A stretch of DNA of 64,000 nucleotides, from assembly GCA_947685225.1 (NCBI GenBank), contig CANTUV010000051.1, positions 186,001-250,000 of the forward strand, in the 5' to 3' direction. Shown here in pieces: positions 43,494 to 53,804 of the stretch. The notes beneath the pieces are model-generated. The model saw nothing but the letters and a program-made list of their open reading frames with translations, had not been told where the DNA came from and did not search any database. The translations under genes and the position numbers were made by a program. Each line of letters opens with the position of its first letter. The first letter of the stretch is position 1. Source of the DNA: Garcia nutans. Taxonomy: Eukaryota; Streptophyta; Magnoliopsida; Malpighiales; Euphorbiaceae.

Positions 43494-45428
43494 TGTGAGC
43501 GGAGATTTTTGCCTCCACTCCTGGTGGAATGGTTCTTACTACTTCGGCACTGTTTAGGCTCAAGGCCTTAGAGAACATGGGCCTAAGCCCAAAGAAAATG
43601 GAGTCACCACCTGAATGGGTAAAAAAAAAAGGGTAGATGACTCGATTCCTAAGGAATCCCAAACCCCCTAATGGGTTTGAAAAGTTGGGTAAGTGTGGGG
43701 AAGGTGAGAAACGACCCAGCACCCCCACAACGCCCGGTTCATTGGATCCAGCCTCTTTTGCAGGTCTAAATATTATAAAATTCTTAAATATAATGATATT
43801 ATCCATACTACATGCGATCATAATAATAAATAAATACTTTATTAAAATCACAACAATGTCCAAACAAAACAAATAAATGGATACCCATCTAAGGATGGAA
43901 ACATGGCCTTACATCATCTAATATCTAAAACTAAATAGGACACCCACCAAAATGTGAAAACGTGTCGTTTACATTAATCCCAGCAAACTTTAAAATAAAT
44001 TAAATTACATGATGCTCACAATATGAGGTACCTAAAAATGGAAACATACCTCTTACAATATTTTGAAATCAAAGAAGTTCAATAAAAGTAATCAACCATT
44101 CATTATAAATAAATCATTCATCAAAGACATAAAATATCAATCAAAATATATAATAAACATTCATCTAATTTAAATAAAATAGTAAGTATATAAATTTATG
44201 GTTTATGCATCAATTAGGGTTTCTTGGGTTTTATGTTTAACAATTAGGGTTTTGTATTTTTATTACTAGGTTAGTCAACTAAGAAATATTTAATATAAAG
44301 GAAATAATATGGCTACTGGATGTTTGAATTAAAGATTATGTTTGAAATAAATTAGGTTTTGAATATAAAGAATGGAGGTTTTGGATTTAGGGTTTCAGAA
44401 GTTGTATGATACTAATATTAAAGTTTAGGGTTTAAATAAATAAAATTGAAGATCATAAAAATAGGATTTTAAGATAGGTATTTGGAAAGAATAAGCTACT
44501 GTGAATCTTAAAAAATAGAATTGATTATGGTTTTGAGAAAATAGATTATTGTTTTGTGGTTTTAGAAAAGTGCAATTAGGGTTTTAGACTTCAAAAATTA
44601 ATTTAACGAGTATTAATATATTAGGGTTTTGGTTCATAAAACATATAATTCGGATTCAACAATTTCATGCTACTGAAAAATTAATATCAAAATACTTTAA
44701 CAAAATATTAAAAAGGAAGCATGTTATGGCTGCTGTGAATACAAGAATTTATTAGTTAAGCTCAAACCTCCATTGTTGGTTCTACCATAATTTGAATTCT
44801 GGTTGAAAAATAACAAAGACAGCGTGTGCTGCCTTTTAATGGATTGTATGTTATTTTCTGTTTCTTGATCCTTTAAGTCTGAGGTTATGAATAAATTGCC
44901 AAAAAGAATTTCAATAGTTTCGATCCCAAAAGTCCTAAAAAAAAAATCTACCTTTCAGCGTATTTTAATGTGATATTTATAGGCAACTAAAATCAAATAC
45001 ATAGTATATTAAGGAAATTAAAAACTCTTTTGGAAATAAAATAAAAAACCAAGTAAAATAGAGTTTCGAAAAAAACTGCACTTGGGCCCAGGCGAGTTGC
45101 GGGCTGGGTGCAGGTTGCACGCGATTTTGCCGCAAGTCTTGCTTGCGGAAAATTGGCCTGTGGCCAATTTGCTACAAGTAAAACATGCAGCGAATTGGCC
45201 TGTGGCCAATTCATCGCAAGTGTTCTTGCGGCAAATTAACCCAAGCCGATTCTGCCGTCACCGATTTTGTCGTCACCGGTATATATTTTTTATTTTTATT
45301 ATTTATTATTTATTATTTTTATTATTGAAAATATATATTATAAATAATATATATTAAAATACCATAAAATTATTTATGGACTGTTTAAAAATATCGGATT
45401 GGACAGGGTCAAAAATTTAGGGTCTACA
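43494..45428 (-). mobile_element. 5' LTR of T4 (1935 bp)
   Basis: On the - strand it runs TGTAGACCC (ending 45428) to CGCTCACA (43494). The region near 45060-45260 carries perfect inverted repeats; the last 227 bp (45202-45428) are duplicated at 46442-46667. Its right-hand part is quite different from the T2 LTR while the left-hand part is about 85% alike, so the two belong to different subfamilies. Confidence 0.92.
45150..45212. repeat. Two perfect GGCC-centred inverted repeats in T4 LTR
   Basis: AAATTGGCC (45150-45158), TGT, GGCCAATTT (45162-45170), and GAATTGGCC (45192-45200), TGT, GGCCAATTC (45204-45212). The second has a paired change at its outer base relative to the first. The breakpoint of the 1.24-kb duplication falls in its loop. 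Confidence 0.93.
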
Positions 45429-46221
45429 GTATGCTATTCCATACCCTCCACTTCCAATTCCTTTCCATTTTTTAAGACACTAACCATGTCTTGCCAACTC
45501 ACACACCACTCTTTGTCTCTCTCTTTTCTTTGTTTTATATTTCTTCCCATAAATCCATCCACCTTTTACTCATTTTTAATATTTTTTTTTTAAAAAAGAG
45601 TCTTTTATCCCCCAATTGTTCCTCACTTTGTGTAAAATAATTCAAAGGGACTATATGAGACACGACCAAGCCTTGAGTGACTTGGCCGTGTCACTCATTC
45701 TTCTTCAGACATGGCCAAGTCTTGAGGGTGTGTCCATAGCTGCCCATCTTTCTTCTTCTTCTCCAGGTGTAACATGACCAAGTCACTGGCCGTGTCATGT
45801 GACAAGGCCAGTGGCTTGGCCGTGTCTTCTGCTTGTATTTACCTCTGCCATTTGCTTTGCTCTTTGATTTCATCAATTGGGACACGACCAAGGCCTTGAT
45901 TGTGCCATGTGACATTGCCAATGGCTTTACCATGTCTTCTGCCAGTATTTGCCTCTGCCCAATTTTTTGAAGGACACAGCCAAGCCAAGTTGCCTCAGCT
46001 TGTGTCATGTGAGTGGTTCATGCCTCTTTCCTTGGATGAGGGAAATGACCAAGCCATGAAATGTCTTGGCCATGTCTCATGTTTTTCCACCATTTTGATC
46101 CATCAATCCATTCTTTTGTACTTCCATATAAATCAAACACTTAAGCAAACTTTAAACACAAATTAAAAGAAAAATTAACTTAAAGCCAATAAAATTAACC
46201 TAAACATATTTTATCAAAATA
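45429..46221 (-). mobile_element. A6 3' LTR fragment, duplicate copy 1
   Basis: Matches 54898-55716 of the 5' LTR. It carries the array (45657-46080) with many decayed units and is directly joined to the T4 LTR at 45428. Confidence 0.9.
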
Positions 46222-46441
46222 ACTACCCCACACTTAATCCTTTGCTTGTCCCCAAGCAAAGTTAAAATTAAAACAAACTAAACAAGAAAATTTAGTCAAG
46301 TTCAAGAGTTATAAGAATGTATCAAGACTTCCAATTTCTTAAATCCGCAATCAATATCAAACCAAACAAAACCAATACTCATGCAATTTAGTGGTTCTCC
46401 ATGCATAACCAATGTTATCACTCCCTCACCAACTCTTTGAA
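46222..46441 (-). other. A6 polypurine tract, stem-loop and 3' region, duplicate copy 1
   Basis: AAGTGTGGGGTAGT (- strand, 46222-46235) and the CTTTGCTTG/CAAGCAAAG stem (46240-46261) repeat those at 47461-47500. The copy stops at the duplication junction. Confidence 0.9.
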
Positions 46442-46667
46442 GTGGCCAATTCATCGCAAGTGTTCATGCGGCAAATTAACCCAAGCCGATTCTGCCGTCA
46501 CCGATTTTGTCGTCGCCGGTATATATTTTTTATTTTTATTATTTTTTATTTTTTATTTTTATTATTGAAAATATATATTATAAATAATAAATATTAAAAT
46601 ACCATAAAATTATTTTGGACTGTTTAAAAATATCGGATTGGACAGGGTCAAAAATTTAGGGTCTACA
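46442..46667 (-). repeat. Duplicated end of T4 LTR
   Basis: It repeats 45202-45428 with a few changes, including a T/A difference in AAGTGTTC(T/A)TGCGG. It has no LTR body attached and is part of the tandem duplication rather than a separate insertion. Confidence 0.93.
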
Positions 46668-47460
46668 GTATGTTATTCCATACCCTCCACTTCCAATTCC
46701 TTTCCATTTTTTAAGACACTAACCATGTCTTGCCAACTCACACACCACTCTTTGTCTCTCTCTTTTCTTTGTTTTATATTTCTTCCCATAAATCCATCCA
46801 CCTTTTACTCATTTTTAATATTTTTTTTTAAAAAAAGAGTCTTTTATCCCCCAATTGTTCCTCACTTTGTGTAAAATAATTCAAAGGGACTATATGAGAC
46901 ACGACCAAGCCTTGAGTGACTTGGCCGTGTCACTCATTCTTCTTCAGACATGGCCAAGTCTTGAGGGTGTGTCCATAGCTGCCCATCTTTCTTCTTCTTC
47001 TCCAGGTGTAACATGACCAAGTCACTGGCCGTGTCATGTGACAAGGCCAGTGGCTTGGCCGTGTCTTCTGCTTGTATTTACCTCTGCCATTTGCTTTGCT
47101 CTTTGATTTCATCAATTGGGACACGACCAAGGCCTTGATTGTGCCATGTGACATTGCCAATGGCTTTACCATGTCTTCTGCCAGTATTTGCCTCTGCCCA
47201 ATTTTTTGAAGGACACAGCCAAGCCAAGTTGCCTCAGCTTGTGTCATGTGAGTGGTTCATGCCTCTTTCCTTGGATGAGGGAAATGACCAAGCCATGAAA
47301 TGTCTTGGCCATGTCTCATGTTTTTCCACCATTTTGATCCATCAATCCATTCTTTTGTACTTCCATATAAATCAAACACTTAAGCAAACTTTAAACACAA
47401 ATTAAAAGAAAAATTAACTTAAAGCCAATAAAATTAACCTAAACATATTTTATCAAAATA
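46668..47460 (-). mobile_element. A6 3' LTR fragment, duplicate copy 2
   Basis: Nearly identical to 45429-46221. The array is at 46896-47319. The LTR begins (- strand) TATTTTGATA at 47460, with TA for the TG of the other LTR. Confidence 0.9.
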
Positions 47461-47500
47461 ACTACCCCACACTTAATCCTTTGCTTGTCCCCAAGCAAAG
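47461..47500 (-). other. Polypurine tract and stem-loop of A6
   Basis: On the - strand CTTTGCTTG, loop GGGA, CAAGCAAAG (47479-47500) is a perfect 9-bp stem, followed by AAGTGTGGGGTAGT next to the LTR. The stem differs from A5 by a compensated pair. Confidence 0.88.
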
Positions 47501-49056
47501 TTAAAATTAAAACAAACTAAATAAGAAAATTTAGTCAAGTTCAAGAGTTATAAGAATGTATCAAGACTTCCAATTTCTTAAATCCGCAATCAATATCAAA
47601 CCAAACAAAACCAATACTCATGCAATTTAGTGGTTCTCCATGCATAACCAATGTTATCACTCCCTCACCAACTCTTTGAAGTGTTTAATAAGGTAGTGTT
47701 TACACTCATAACATTCAATGAATGATTATCACCATAAGCTTGCTTATCAATCAAACTTTCATAACTAAATTCCAATCAATCATCAATCATAAGGTCTTCT
47801 ATTTGGTTGTAATGGGGTTGAGGTAAGGGCATGGCATTTGGGAGTGTGAGTTTATCCACTAAGTTCAAGAGCACTTCAAGAGTGAAGTAAGCAATGTAGT
47901 ATGACCAATAATTCCAACGTACCTCCCAATCACTTAGCACTAGACATTAAAGAACTTTTTAGAAACTCCACTTATTAAATTTGCAAAGATCATTCCCAAA
48001 CTCAATTCAACCCTTCCAACAACAACAATAATTTTTTTTATTATTTATTATTTTTTAAATTTATTATTATTTATTTATTTTCTTTTTTTATAAATTATGA
48101 TTTACAACTAAAGAACACAATGGTTTGCACTATTAAACTCACTAAATTTAACCCCACACTTATTTAACACAACACTCAATCATTAACTCTCTTCAAATGC
48201 TCTTGACTTAATGAAAGGGTAAGAGACAAAATAGCATGGTTCAAAGCTAGTAGTGTTGTGAAAAAGAAAGAAAAGGAGAAATGAAATAGGCTCAAAATTG
48301 GATAACTAAGGTTGAATATAAGGTTGGTCTTTTTAAGCTAAAATAGGTTCACCTAATTGCCTTAATCATATTGATGTCTAATTGATATTTTTAAGTAGTC
48401 TCAAAATGCATGTCAAAGCAAGTTCTAGCAATTTATCAATCAAAGATGCACACACACAGAAAGAATATTAAGTTGACTAAGAAATTAATATGCTCAATTT
48501 CTCATAAGTTTAAAAAGGCAATGCAAGGAATATTCACCAATTCATGCTTCAAAAATTTATCCAATTCTCCAATTCATGCTTCAAAAATTAAAAGGTCATC
48601 TATCAAGAAACTTATAACAATTTAACTTAAAAAATATACTTCAAAACAATATGTAAAGTAAGGTAAAACAATTAACAAAAATGACTAAAACAACGACTGA
48701 AACAAAGACTTAAAAACAACAACTAAATTATGAAAAACAAAAGGCTTGCATTTATGAACAAAAACTTAGCATCCCATACTTTAAGATTGGCATTGTCCTC
48801 AATGGAAACTAGGATAATTTAAAAGAAGTAAGAGTTAAAGTACAACTTGATTCCCATCATTTTCTTTGTGAGGCAAGTGCTACCTTTCATCCACAAAACA
48901 TTAATTGTTCAAGATTAAAAAGTAATAAATATAAAATAACCAAAAATATAAAGTTTTAATAACAAACATTGGTGATGAAAAATAGCAACTAAAATATTCA
49001 ACAACTAAAAATAAGAAAAATAAGAATTATTCTCAAAAGGCAGAAGCTGATATGAT
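47501..49056 (-). other. A6 noncoding 3' region
   Basis: AT-rich and homologous to the A3 and A5 3' regions, with T/A simple sequence near 48030-48090 and no credible gene. A weakened form of the internal module (CATTG, AGGA, CAATG with CTTAAAGTATGGG; 48773-48804) lies near its ORF-1 end. Confidence 0.75.
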
Positions 49057-50140
49057 CTATAGTGATGGAGGATGTGATGATGATGCTGGTGAAGGGTGAA
49101 GGCTAAGAATCTTGGCAATGTTGCTATTAATTTGTTCCAACTGGTAGAGGACTTCAGCATGATTACAATCTACCTTGCTTTTCAATGCTTCAATGCTACT
49201 AATAATCTCCTCCTTGTCTGGAGCCGGAGCATCTTCATCCAAAATTGAGTGAATCCGAGTTGGACTTCTCACTAACTCATGGTTGCTTTTGCCAGTCCTC
49301 TAGTGCAACTTGCTCATCTGAAGCCATCACATATACCCCTCCCCTTTATGTAACTATTTACATCTTCTCAAGGGTAGCAAGGTCTAATGAACTACTTCCG
49401 AAAATTCTAGTTATTGGTAAGCACTCAGGTCAAAACCATCAACAAGTGCCATAGCTAAGGTGGTCACCAATACACCTATACAAATTGCGCCCCTTTTTCG
49501 ATTTGCTATACTATCAAAATATCGGCTAACCAATAGTCGATACTCATGGGCATAACATTGCTAGCACAGTCTAAGAAAAATAGCTCGGTTTGTTCCACCA
49601 CACCCGTATTTTCTTTCCTTACAAAGAACCCACATGACATAAATCTATGTAAATACCTCAAGGTGGGATTTATCAATTTTGTTGCCTTGGTCAATTTGGC
49701 CACATACATTTCACCCAAGCCTATTGCTCCCCATGCGAATTATTGTCTAAAACCTTTAGGCACACATTTTTCCCCTTTTTGATGGAAACCAAAAATAGCA
49801 TTCAATTATTCAATATCAAGAACACATGGTTTTCCAATCAATTTAAAGCTAAACCTAGTGCAAATCTTCATTTCATTTCTTTCAACCTTAAGAGAGGTTA
49901 GAAATTCTATGGTAAGTTCTTGGAATTGCAAAGGTTTAAGGGAAACTAATTTCTCCCATCCAAGGTTTTGAACATATCTAGTAAAATTTCTCTAATTTGG
50001 AGAGTGTCAAGGGATTCTTTGCTTACATACCTCGTTGGAAAGAAACCCCATGCTAGAAGAGTCAATCTCTTTGAAGATGATGAAGGGGATAATGAAGGTT
50101 GCCTCCTCTTGTGATGGGACACTATTTTTGTTCTAGGCAT
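49057..50140 (-). pseudogene. Athila ORF-1-like protein of A6, heavily broken
   Basis: It starts at ATG 50140 (MPRTKIVSHHKRR), with WGFFPTRYVSKESLDTLQIRE as in A3. FLTSLKVER and KPCVLDIE, then GFFVRKENTGVVEQTELFFLDCASN and SIDYWLADI, mark the same domain order as 22111-23221. Many stops occur in the middle. The C-terminal heptad segment (SIEALKSKVDCNHAEVLYQLEQINSNIAKILSLHPS) is still readable. Function is unknown. The best preserved part in both copies is this coiled-coil end. Confidence 0.75.
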
Positions 50141-50387
50141 CTTGATTCTTTGGTGAAAAGTGGAGCTTTGATGGATTTTATTTATTTTTTATTAGAAAAT
50201 TGGAAGTTTTAATGGGTTTAATTGAGTTTTTAGTTAAGAAGAATGGAAGATTTGGTGAAATTTTGAGGTTTTTAGGGATTGAAATGGAGGTTTTAGAGAG
50301 AGAGATGAGAGAAAGAAGAAAGGAAAATGAAGGCTAGGGTATTGAAAATGGATCGGATTGGGTGAATTTGTGTTTTAAAAAGGGATG
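50141..50387 (-). promoter_or_regulatory. Putative internal promoter and leader of ORF-1 (A6)
   Basis: On the - strand the array is followed by CCTTTTTAAAACAC, then CCAATCCGATCC and a CT-rich leader (TTTCTCTCATCTCTCTCTC near 50300), with the ORF-1 ATG at 50140. The order matches A3 21866-22110. Confidence 0.4.
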
Positions 50388-50635
50388 ACACGACCATGCT
50401 GGGAATGGCTTGGCCGTGTTTGAGTCTTTAGGAGGGACATGACCAGTGGCTTGGTCGTGTCCCTTGGGTGTGTCCACCACTTGAATTTATCAGCAGGGGA
50501 ATGAAATGGAGACACGGGCTGGGCAGCCATGTTTTGTTTGGGTGACATGGCCAAGCCTTCTAGTTGTGTCCATGCCTGGATTTTCTGGGCTTGCGTGACA
50601 CGACCAGTGGCTTGGCCATGTCAAATGGTAGTGTC
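50388..50635. repeat. Internal GACACGGCC array upstream of ORF-1 (A6)
   Basis: Blocks such as GGCTTGGCCGTGT, GACATGACCAGTGGCTTGG and GACACGACCAGTGGCTTGG are decayed forms of the motif. The position between integrase tail and ORF-1 is the same as in A3. Confidence 0.82.
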
Positions 50636-50842
50636 CTTCACTACCATTTTTGCCTTTTAATTTTTTTTAATAGGTATGTCACCCAAGTCTAATACATGCA
50701 ACTTTTCTTCTTGGCTTCACCCTGAAACTCAATCAAAAATAAAAACCGATCAAAGCACCCATTCTATTCTCTTAAAACTAAAAATGAAATTTAAATTGCA
50801 AAACATAAAAATTTGACTATGAAAAGAAAAACAAACTGATGT

Positions 50843-50862
50843 GTTGCCTCCCATTGAGCGCT
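50843..50862 (-). other. Conserved 20-mer after integrase tail (A6)
   Basis: On the - strand it reads AGCGCTCAATGGGAGGCAAC, one mismatch from A3 21393-21412. Confidence 0.7.
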
Positions 50863-50901
50863 TCTTTAATTTCACATAGCTAGACATTATTGCATCACTC
50901 A

Positions 50902-51942
50902 TTAAAGAATATCATACTTCATATGGTATTTTGCAGCTTCAATTTCTTCAAAATAGGGCTTCACCCTTTGTCCATTCACCTTAAATGTCTCGTTGGTTTT
51001 CAAATTCAACAATTCAACAAATCCAAATGGAAGTGTTTGAATGACTTGAAATGGTCCACTCCAACGAGACTTTAATTTAATGGGGAACAATCTCATCTTA
51101 GGGTTATACAAAAGGGCTTTCATTCCCGATGCAAGGGTTCTACTAGGGATCATTTTATCATACATCACTTTCATTTTTTCTTTGTATATCCTTGAGTTCA
51201 TAAAGGCTTCATTCCTGAGTTCATCTTGCTCATAATTTTTCAACACCCTGTGAAGAGTATATGTCCTAAAAGGGTAGGTGAAGGTCGCCTGGGGTAGATT
51301 CTTCTCTTCTATCTTGTAGTCCTCAATTTTCACTTCAGATATTTCAACTTCTTCTCTCCAGTGCAAGGCCTTATCTAGCTTTCCTTGACTAACTTTCTGC
51401 AAGAAAACTTCTTTAACCATAGAATCAGAATAATCAATAAAAGAACAATTTTCATGGATAGCAATATTGGGAGTAGGGGAAGTGTTAAAAATTGATAATT
51501 TCATAGTTTGTCCTAAGATAGTCATGGACAATTTCCCATTTTTAACATCTATCAAGGTATTAGTTATAGCCATGAAAGGCCTTCCTAACAAAATTGTATG
51601 ATCAACATCCTTAGGGATATCTTCCCCCATATCCAGGACTATGAAATCCATATGAACTATTAAACCTCCAACTTGCACTAGAACATCCTCTATGATTCCC
51701 TTAGGAAACTTAAGAGTTCTATCAGCCAATTGTAAGACCATCTTGGTTGGTTTAAGTTTCCTAAGCTCTAATTTCAAATAAACCAAGGAAGGCATTAAAT
51801 TTATGCTAGCTCCCAAATCACACATGCCAGATGGTTCTTTCCCATTTCCCATGGAAAGGTTAATTACAAAACTCCCAGGGTCTTTAAGCTTAGGAGGTAA
51901 CTTGTGATGTAAAATAGCACTTGCCACCTCCAAAACCATCAC
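50902..51942 (-). CDS. Protease fused to integrase C-terminal tail (A6), 346 codons open
   Basis: This is the longest open frame of the element. The protease part has PPKLKDPGSFVINL, active-site MCDLGASINLMP, DRTLKFPKGIIEDVLVQV and TILLGRPFMAITNTLIDV. About 110 residues later the same frame reads NEAFMNSRIYKEKMKVMYDK, LASGMKALLYN, LKSRWSGPFQVIQ and FKVNGQRVKPYFE, the integrase C-terminal domain. No RT, RNase H or DDE core lies between. That the frame stays open across the joint although gag upstream is full of stops is notable. It is probably a polyprotein fragment, continuous upstream to about 51990. Confidence 0.85.
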   Translation of the reverse strand: MMVLEVASAILHHKLPPKLKDPGSFVINLSMGNGKEPSGMCDLGASINLMPSLVYLKLELRKLKPTKMVLQLADRTLKFPKGIIEDVLVQVGGLIVHMDFIVLDMGEDIPKDVDHTILLGRPFMAITNTLIDVKNGKLSMTILGQTMKLSIFNTSPTPNIAIHENCSFIDYSDSMVKEVFLQKVSQGKLDKALHWREEVEISEVKIEDYKIEEKNLPQATFTYPFRTYTLHRVLKNYEQDELRNEAFMNSRIYKEKMKVMYDKMIPSRTLASGMKALLYNPKMRLFPIKLKSRWSGPFQVIQTLPFGFVELLNLKTNETFKVNGQRVKPYFEEIEAAKYHMKYDIL

Positions 51943-51994
51943 CTTTTTATTTGGCTCATATCTTCTCTTTTTGGTGATAAGTTCTTTAAAAAAT

Positions 51995-53696
51995 TAGGCA
52001 TAAGCCAGGATGTTCTTGATCACTTTAAGTAAAGGAAGATTTATACTTACCTTGGAGAGCATGTTATAAATTTCAGAAAATTGCTTATCTTGCTTCTCTC
52101 TTTTTAACCTGCTCGGGAATGGAATTGGCAGTTTGTAAGGATTTAGAGATTCGTATAGCTTTGGTGCAACTAATGACTCATCACTAACTTCCTTCGGCTC
52201 ACTGGGTTGAGTTTTTCCCTCTTGCATGTCCTTGCTATCTTCTTCAAATGTTCATGCATCCAAAGAATCATTAATGTTATTATCGCCGATTTTATTATCA
52301 AATACCTTACCACTTCTTAAGACCGTGATTGCTTTGGTTTGCTTCAGTTGACTCAAAAATTTTCTTTTTGATGAGGTTGAAGTTTATTAGCCAATTGACC
52401 CACTTGAGTTTCCACCTTCCCAAGTGATGCTTCCAAAGAGTCAAACCGCTTGTTATTCACCTCTTGATTTTGAATGCTTATTTGAATGAAAGCATTCAAA
52501 TTGTCTTCAAGTGAAGGTTTCTTGACTTGCTCTTGATTTGAAGTTTACCTTTGAAATTGGAGCCCCCTTTGATAAGGTTGGAATGAATGTTGAGGTGGAA
52601 CTTGTTGTTGGTTCTTCCATGAAAAATTAAGGTATTTTTGCAACCAGAGTTATAAGAATTTCAGTACAGGTCATTCTTTCCCCTTTGTTGGAAATCTTCA
52701 AAAGAAAAAACTTGCTCTTGCCCTTCTTGGAATTGGTCAAAGTTTGAAGGACATACATTTACATTGTGGCCTATCATGCGCATGATTCTTGGCTTGGCAC
52801 TGGCAAGTTTCCTCTAGCATTCAACAATTTAACTTGCCTTGTCAACTCAGCAATTTGCCTTGCCATTTTTGAGTTTGCATTCAGCTCATATGCTCCTCTT
52901 CTCCTTTTTCCCAAAACTCTTTTGTTGAGAATTTTCTCCCAACATTTCAAATAATGTAACCGTTTCAGCAACTGTTTTCTCACCCATTGCCCCTCATGTA
53001 GCATTATCAACTGTGTTTTGACATTGTTGAGTTAGCCCATCAAAGAAGAACTGATTGAGCAATTGTTGTGGATAATAATGATGAGGACATTGAAACAATA
53101 AAGATTTGAAGCGATCTCACACCTCATGAAATGGTTCCCCATCAAATTGGGTGAAAGTTGCAATACTCCCCCTAAGCTCCTTTGTCTTTTAGTGTGAATA
53201 AAATTTTTCTATGAATTTGTTATACACTTCAGTCTAAGTGGTCAAAGAATTTTTTAGTAAGGTCATCAACCATGCTTTTGCCCTATGTTTTAAACTATAT
53301 GGGAAACATCTCATTTTGAGTTCATCCTCTATTAATTCTTGTAAAGGGAAAGTATGCAATGTTGTGTAAAAATCTAGAATGAAGTTAAGAGGATCTTCAT
53401 TCGACAATCCATGGAAGGATGGCAGCAAACTATAATGAGTGTTTTTGAGTTCATAATTTCTTGCTGCGTTGCTCAACCAGATACACGATGTGGTTACTCC
53501 AACGATCAGTCGAGCAAACTCCTTTATAGGTGGTTCCTCTATGTCACCCATTTCTACTCCCGTGTCCTCCTCAAATTACTCGTCGGTTTCTTCTCCTTCT
53601 TGTCCCAAGGGATCTACTCCTTTGGTTCTTGGGAGCCTATGAATATCGTCTATATATGGAATAAGTTCATTTCCTTGAGACCTTCATCATTGCATA
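51995..53696 (-). pseudogene. Athila-type Gag of A6, many stops
   Basis: Best preserved at 53551-53234: NYELKNTHYSLLPSFHG, NEDPLNFILDFY, LKMRCFPYSLKHRAKAWL. Further on come LNQFFFDGLTQQ, MARQIAELTRQVKLLNARG and a decayed zinc knuckle (ACGMIGHNVNVC near 52770). A single copy of the LNAFIQIS unit lies near 52490, then NPYKLPIPFPSRL and FSEIYNMLSKVSINLPLL. Stops occur throughout (for example near 53233, 53190, 53120, 52560 and 51990). Confidence 0.85.
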
Positions 53697-53780
53697 AATC
53701 ACCTAGGCAATTCAAAAAGAAACACTTTAAACAATTAAACAATGAAAATAAAAGAATCAAACTATAAACAATAATTGCCT

Positions 53781-53798
53781 TCCCCGGCAGAGGCGCCA
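53781..53798 (-). other. Primer-binding site of A6 (tRNA-Asp type)
   Basis: On the - strand it reads TGGCGCCTCTGCCGGGGA, 6 nt from the 5' LTR at 53805. Confidence 0.9.
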
Positions 53799-53804
53799 AA
53801 AACT

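Larger units (their letters stand above)
15742..45428 (-). mobile_element. Tat/Ogre-type element T4, interrupted by A3 and A5
   Basis: On the - strand it has 5' LTR (45428-43494), primer site, leader, gag (interrupted by A5), protease, RT, dual RNase H, integrase ending at 29182, then a 3' region with accessory genes in antisense and tandem repeats, itself interrupted by A3. Without A3 and A5 the visible part is about 13.3 kb, within the size range of this clade. Its right border lies in the 3' LTR of A6, with GTATG (45429-45433) as the likely target duplication; A6's other LTR has GCATG at 54898-54902. The 3' LTR is either left of the window or is the LTR at 13625-15741. Confidence 0.8.
45202..47680. 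repeat. Tandem 1.24-kb segmental duplication
   Basis: Copy 1 (45202-46441) and copy 2 (46442-47680) are nearly identical, with only about ten differences noticed, several of them length changes in T or ATT runs. Each copy holds the end of the T4 LTR, the A6 LTR fragment, the A6 polypurine tract and part of the A6 3' region. The junction shares GTG with both parental ends. It arose after T4 had inserted into A6, because it spans that boundary. Confidence 0.95.

Noticed and set aside
45691..47247. Two identical 105-codon frames (45691-46008 and 46930-47247) as a duplicated gene
   Set aside because: Both lie in the duplicated A6 LTR over the array, and identity reflects the recent DNA duplication.
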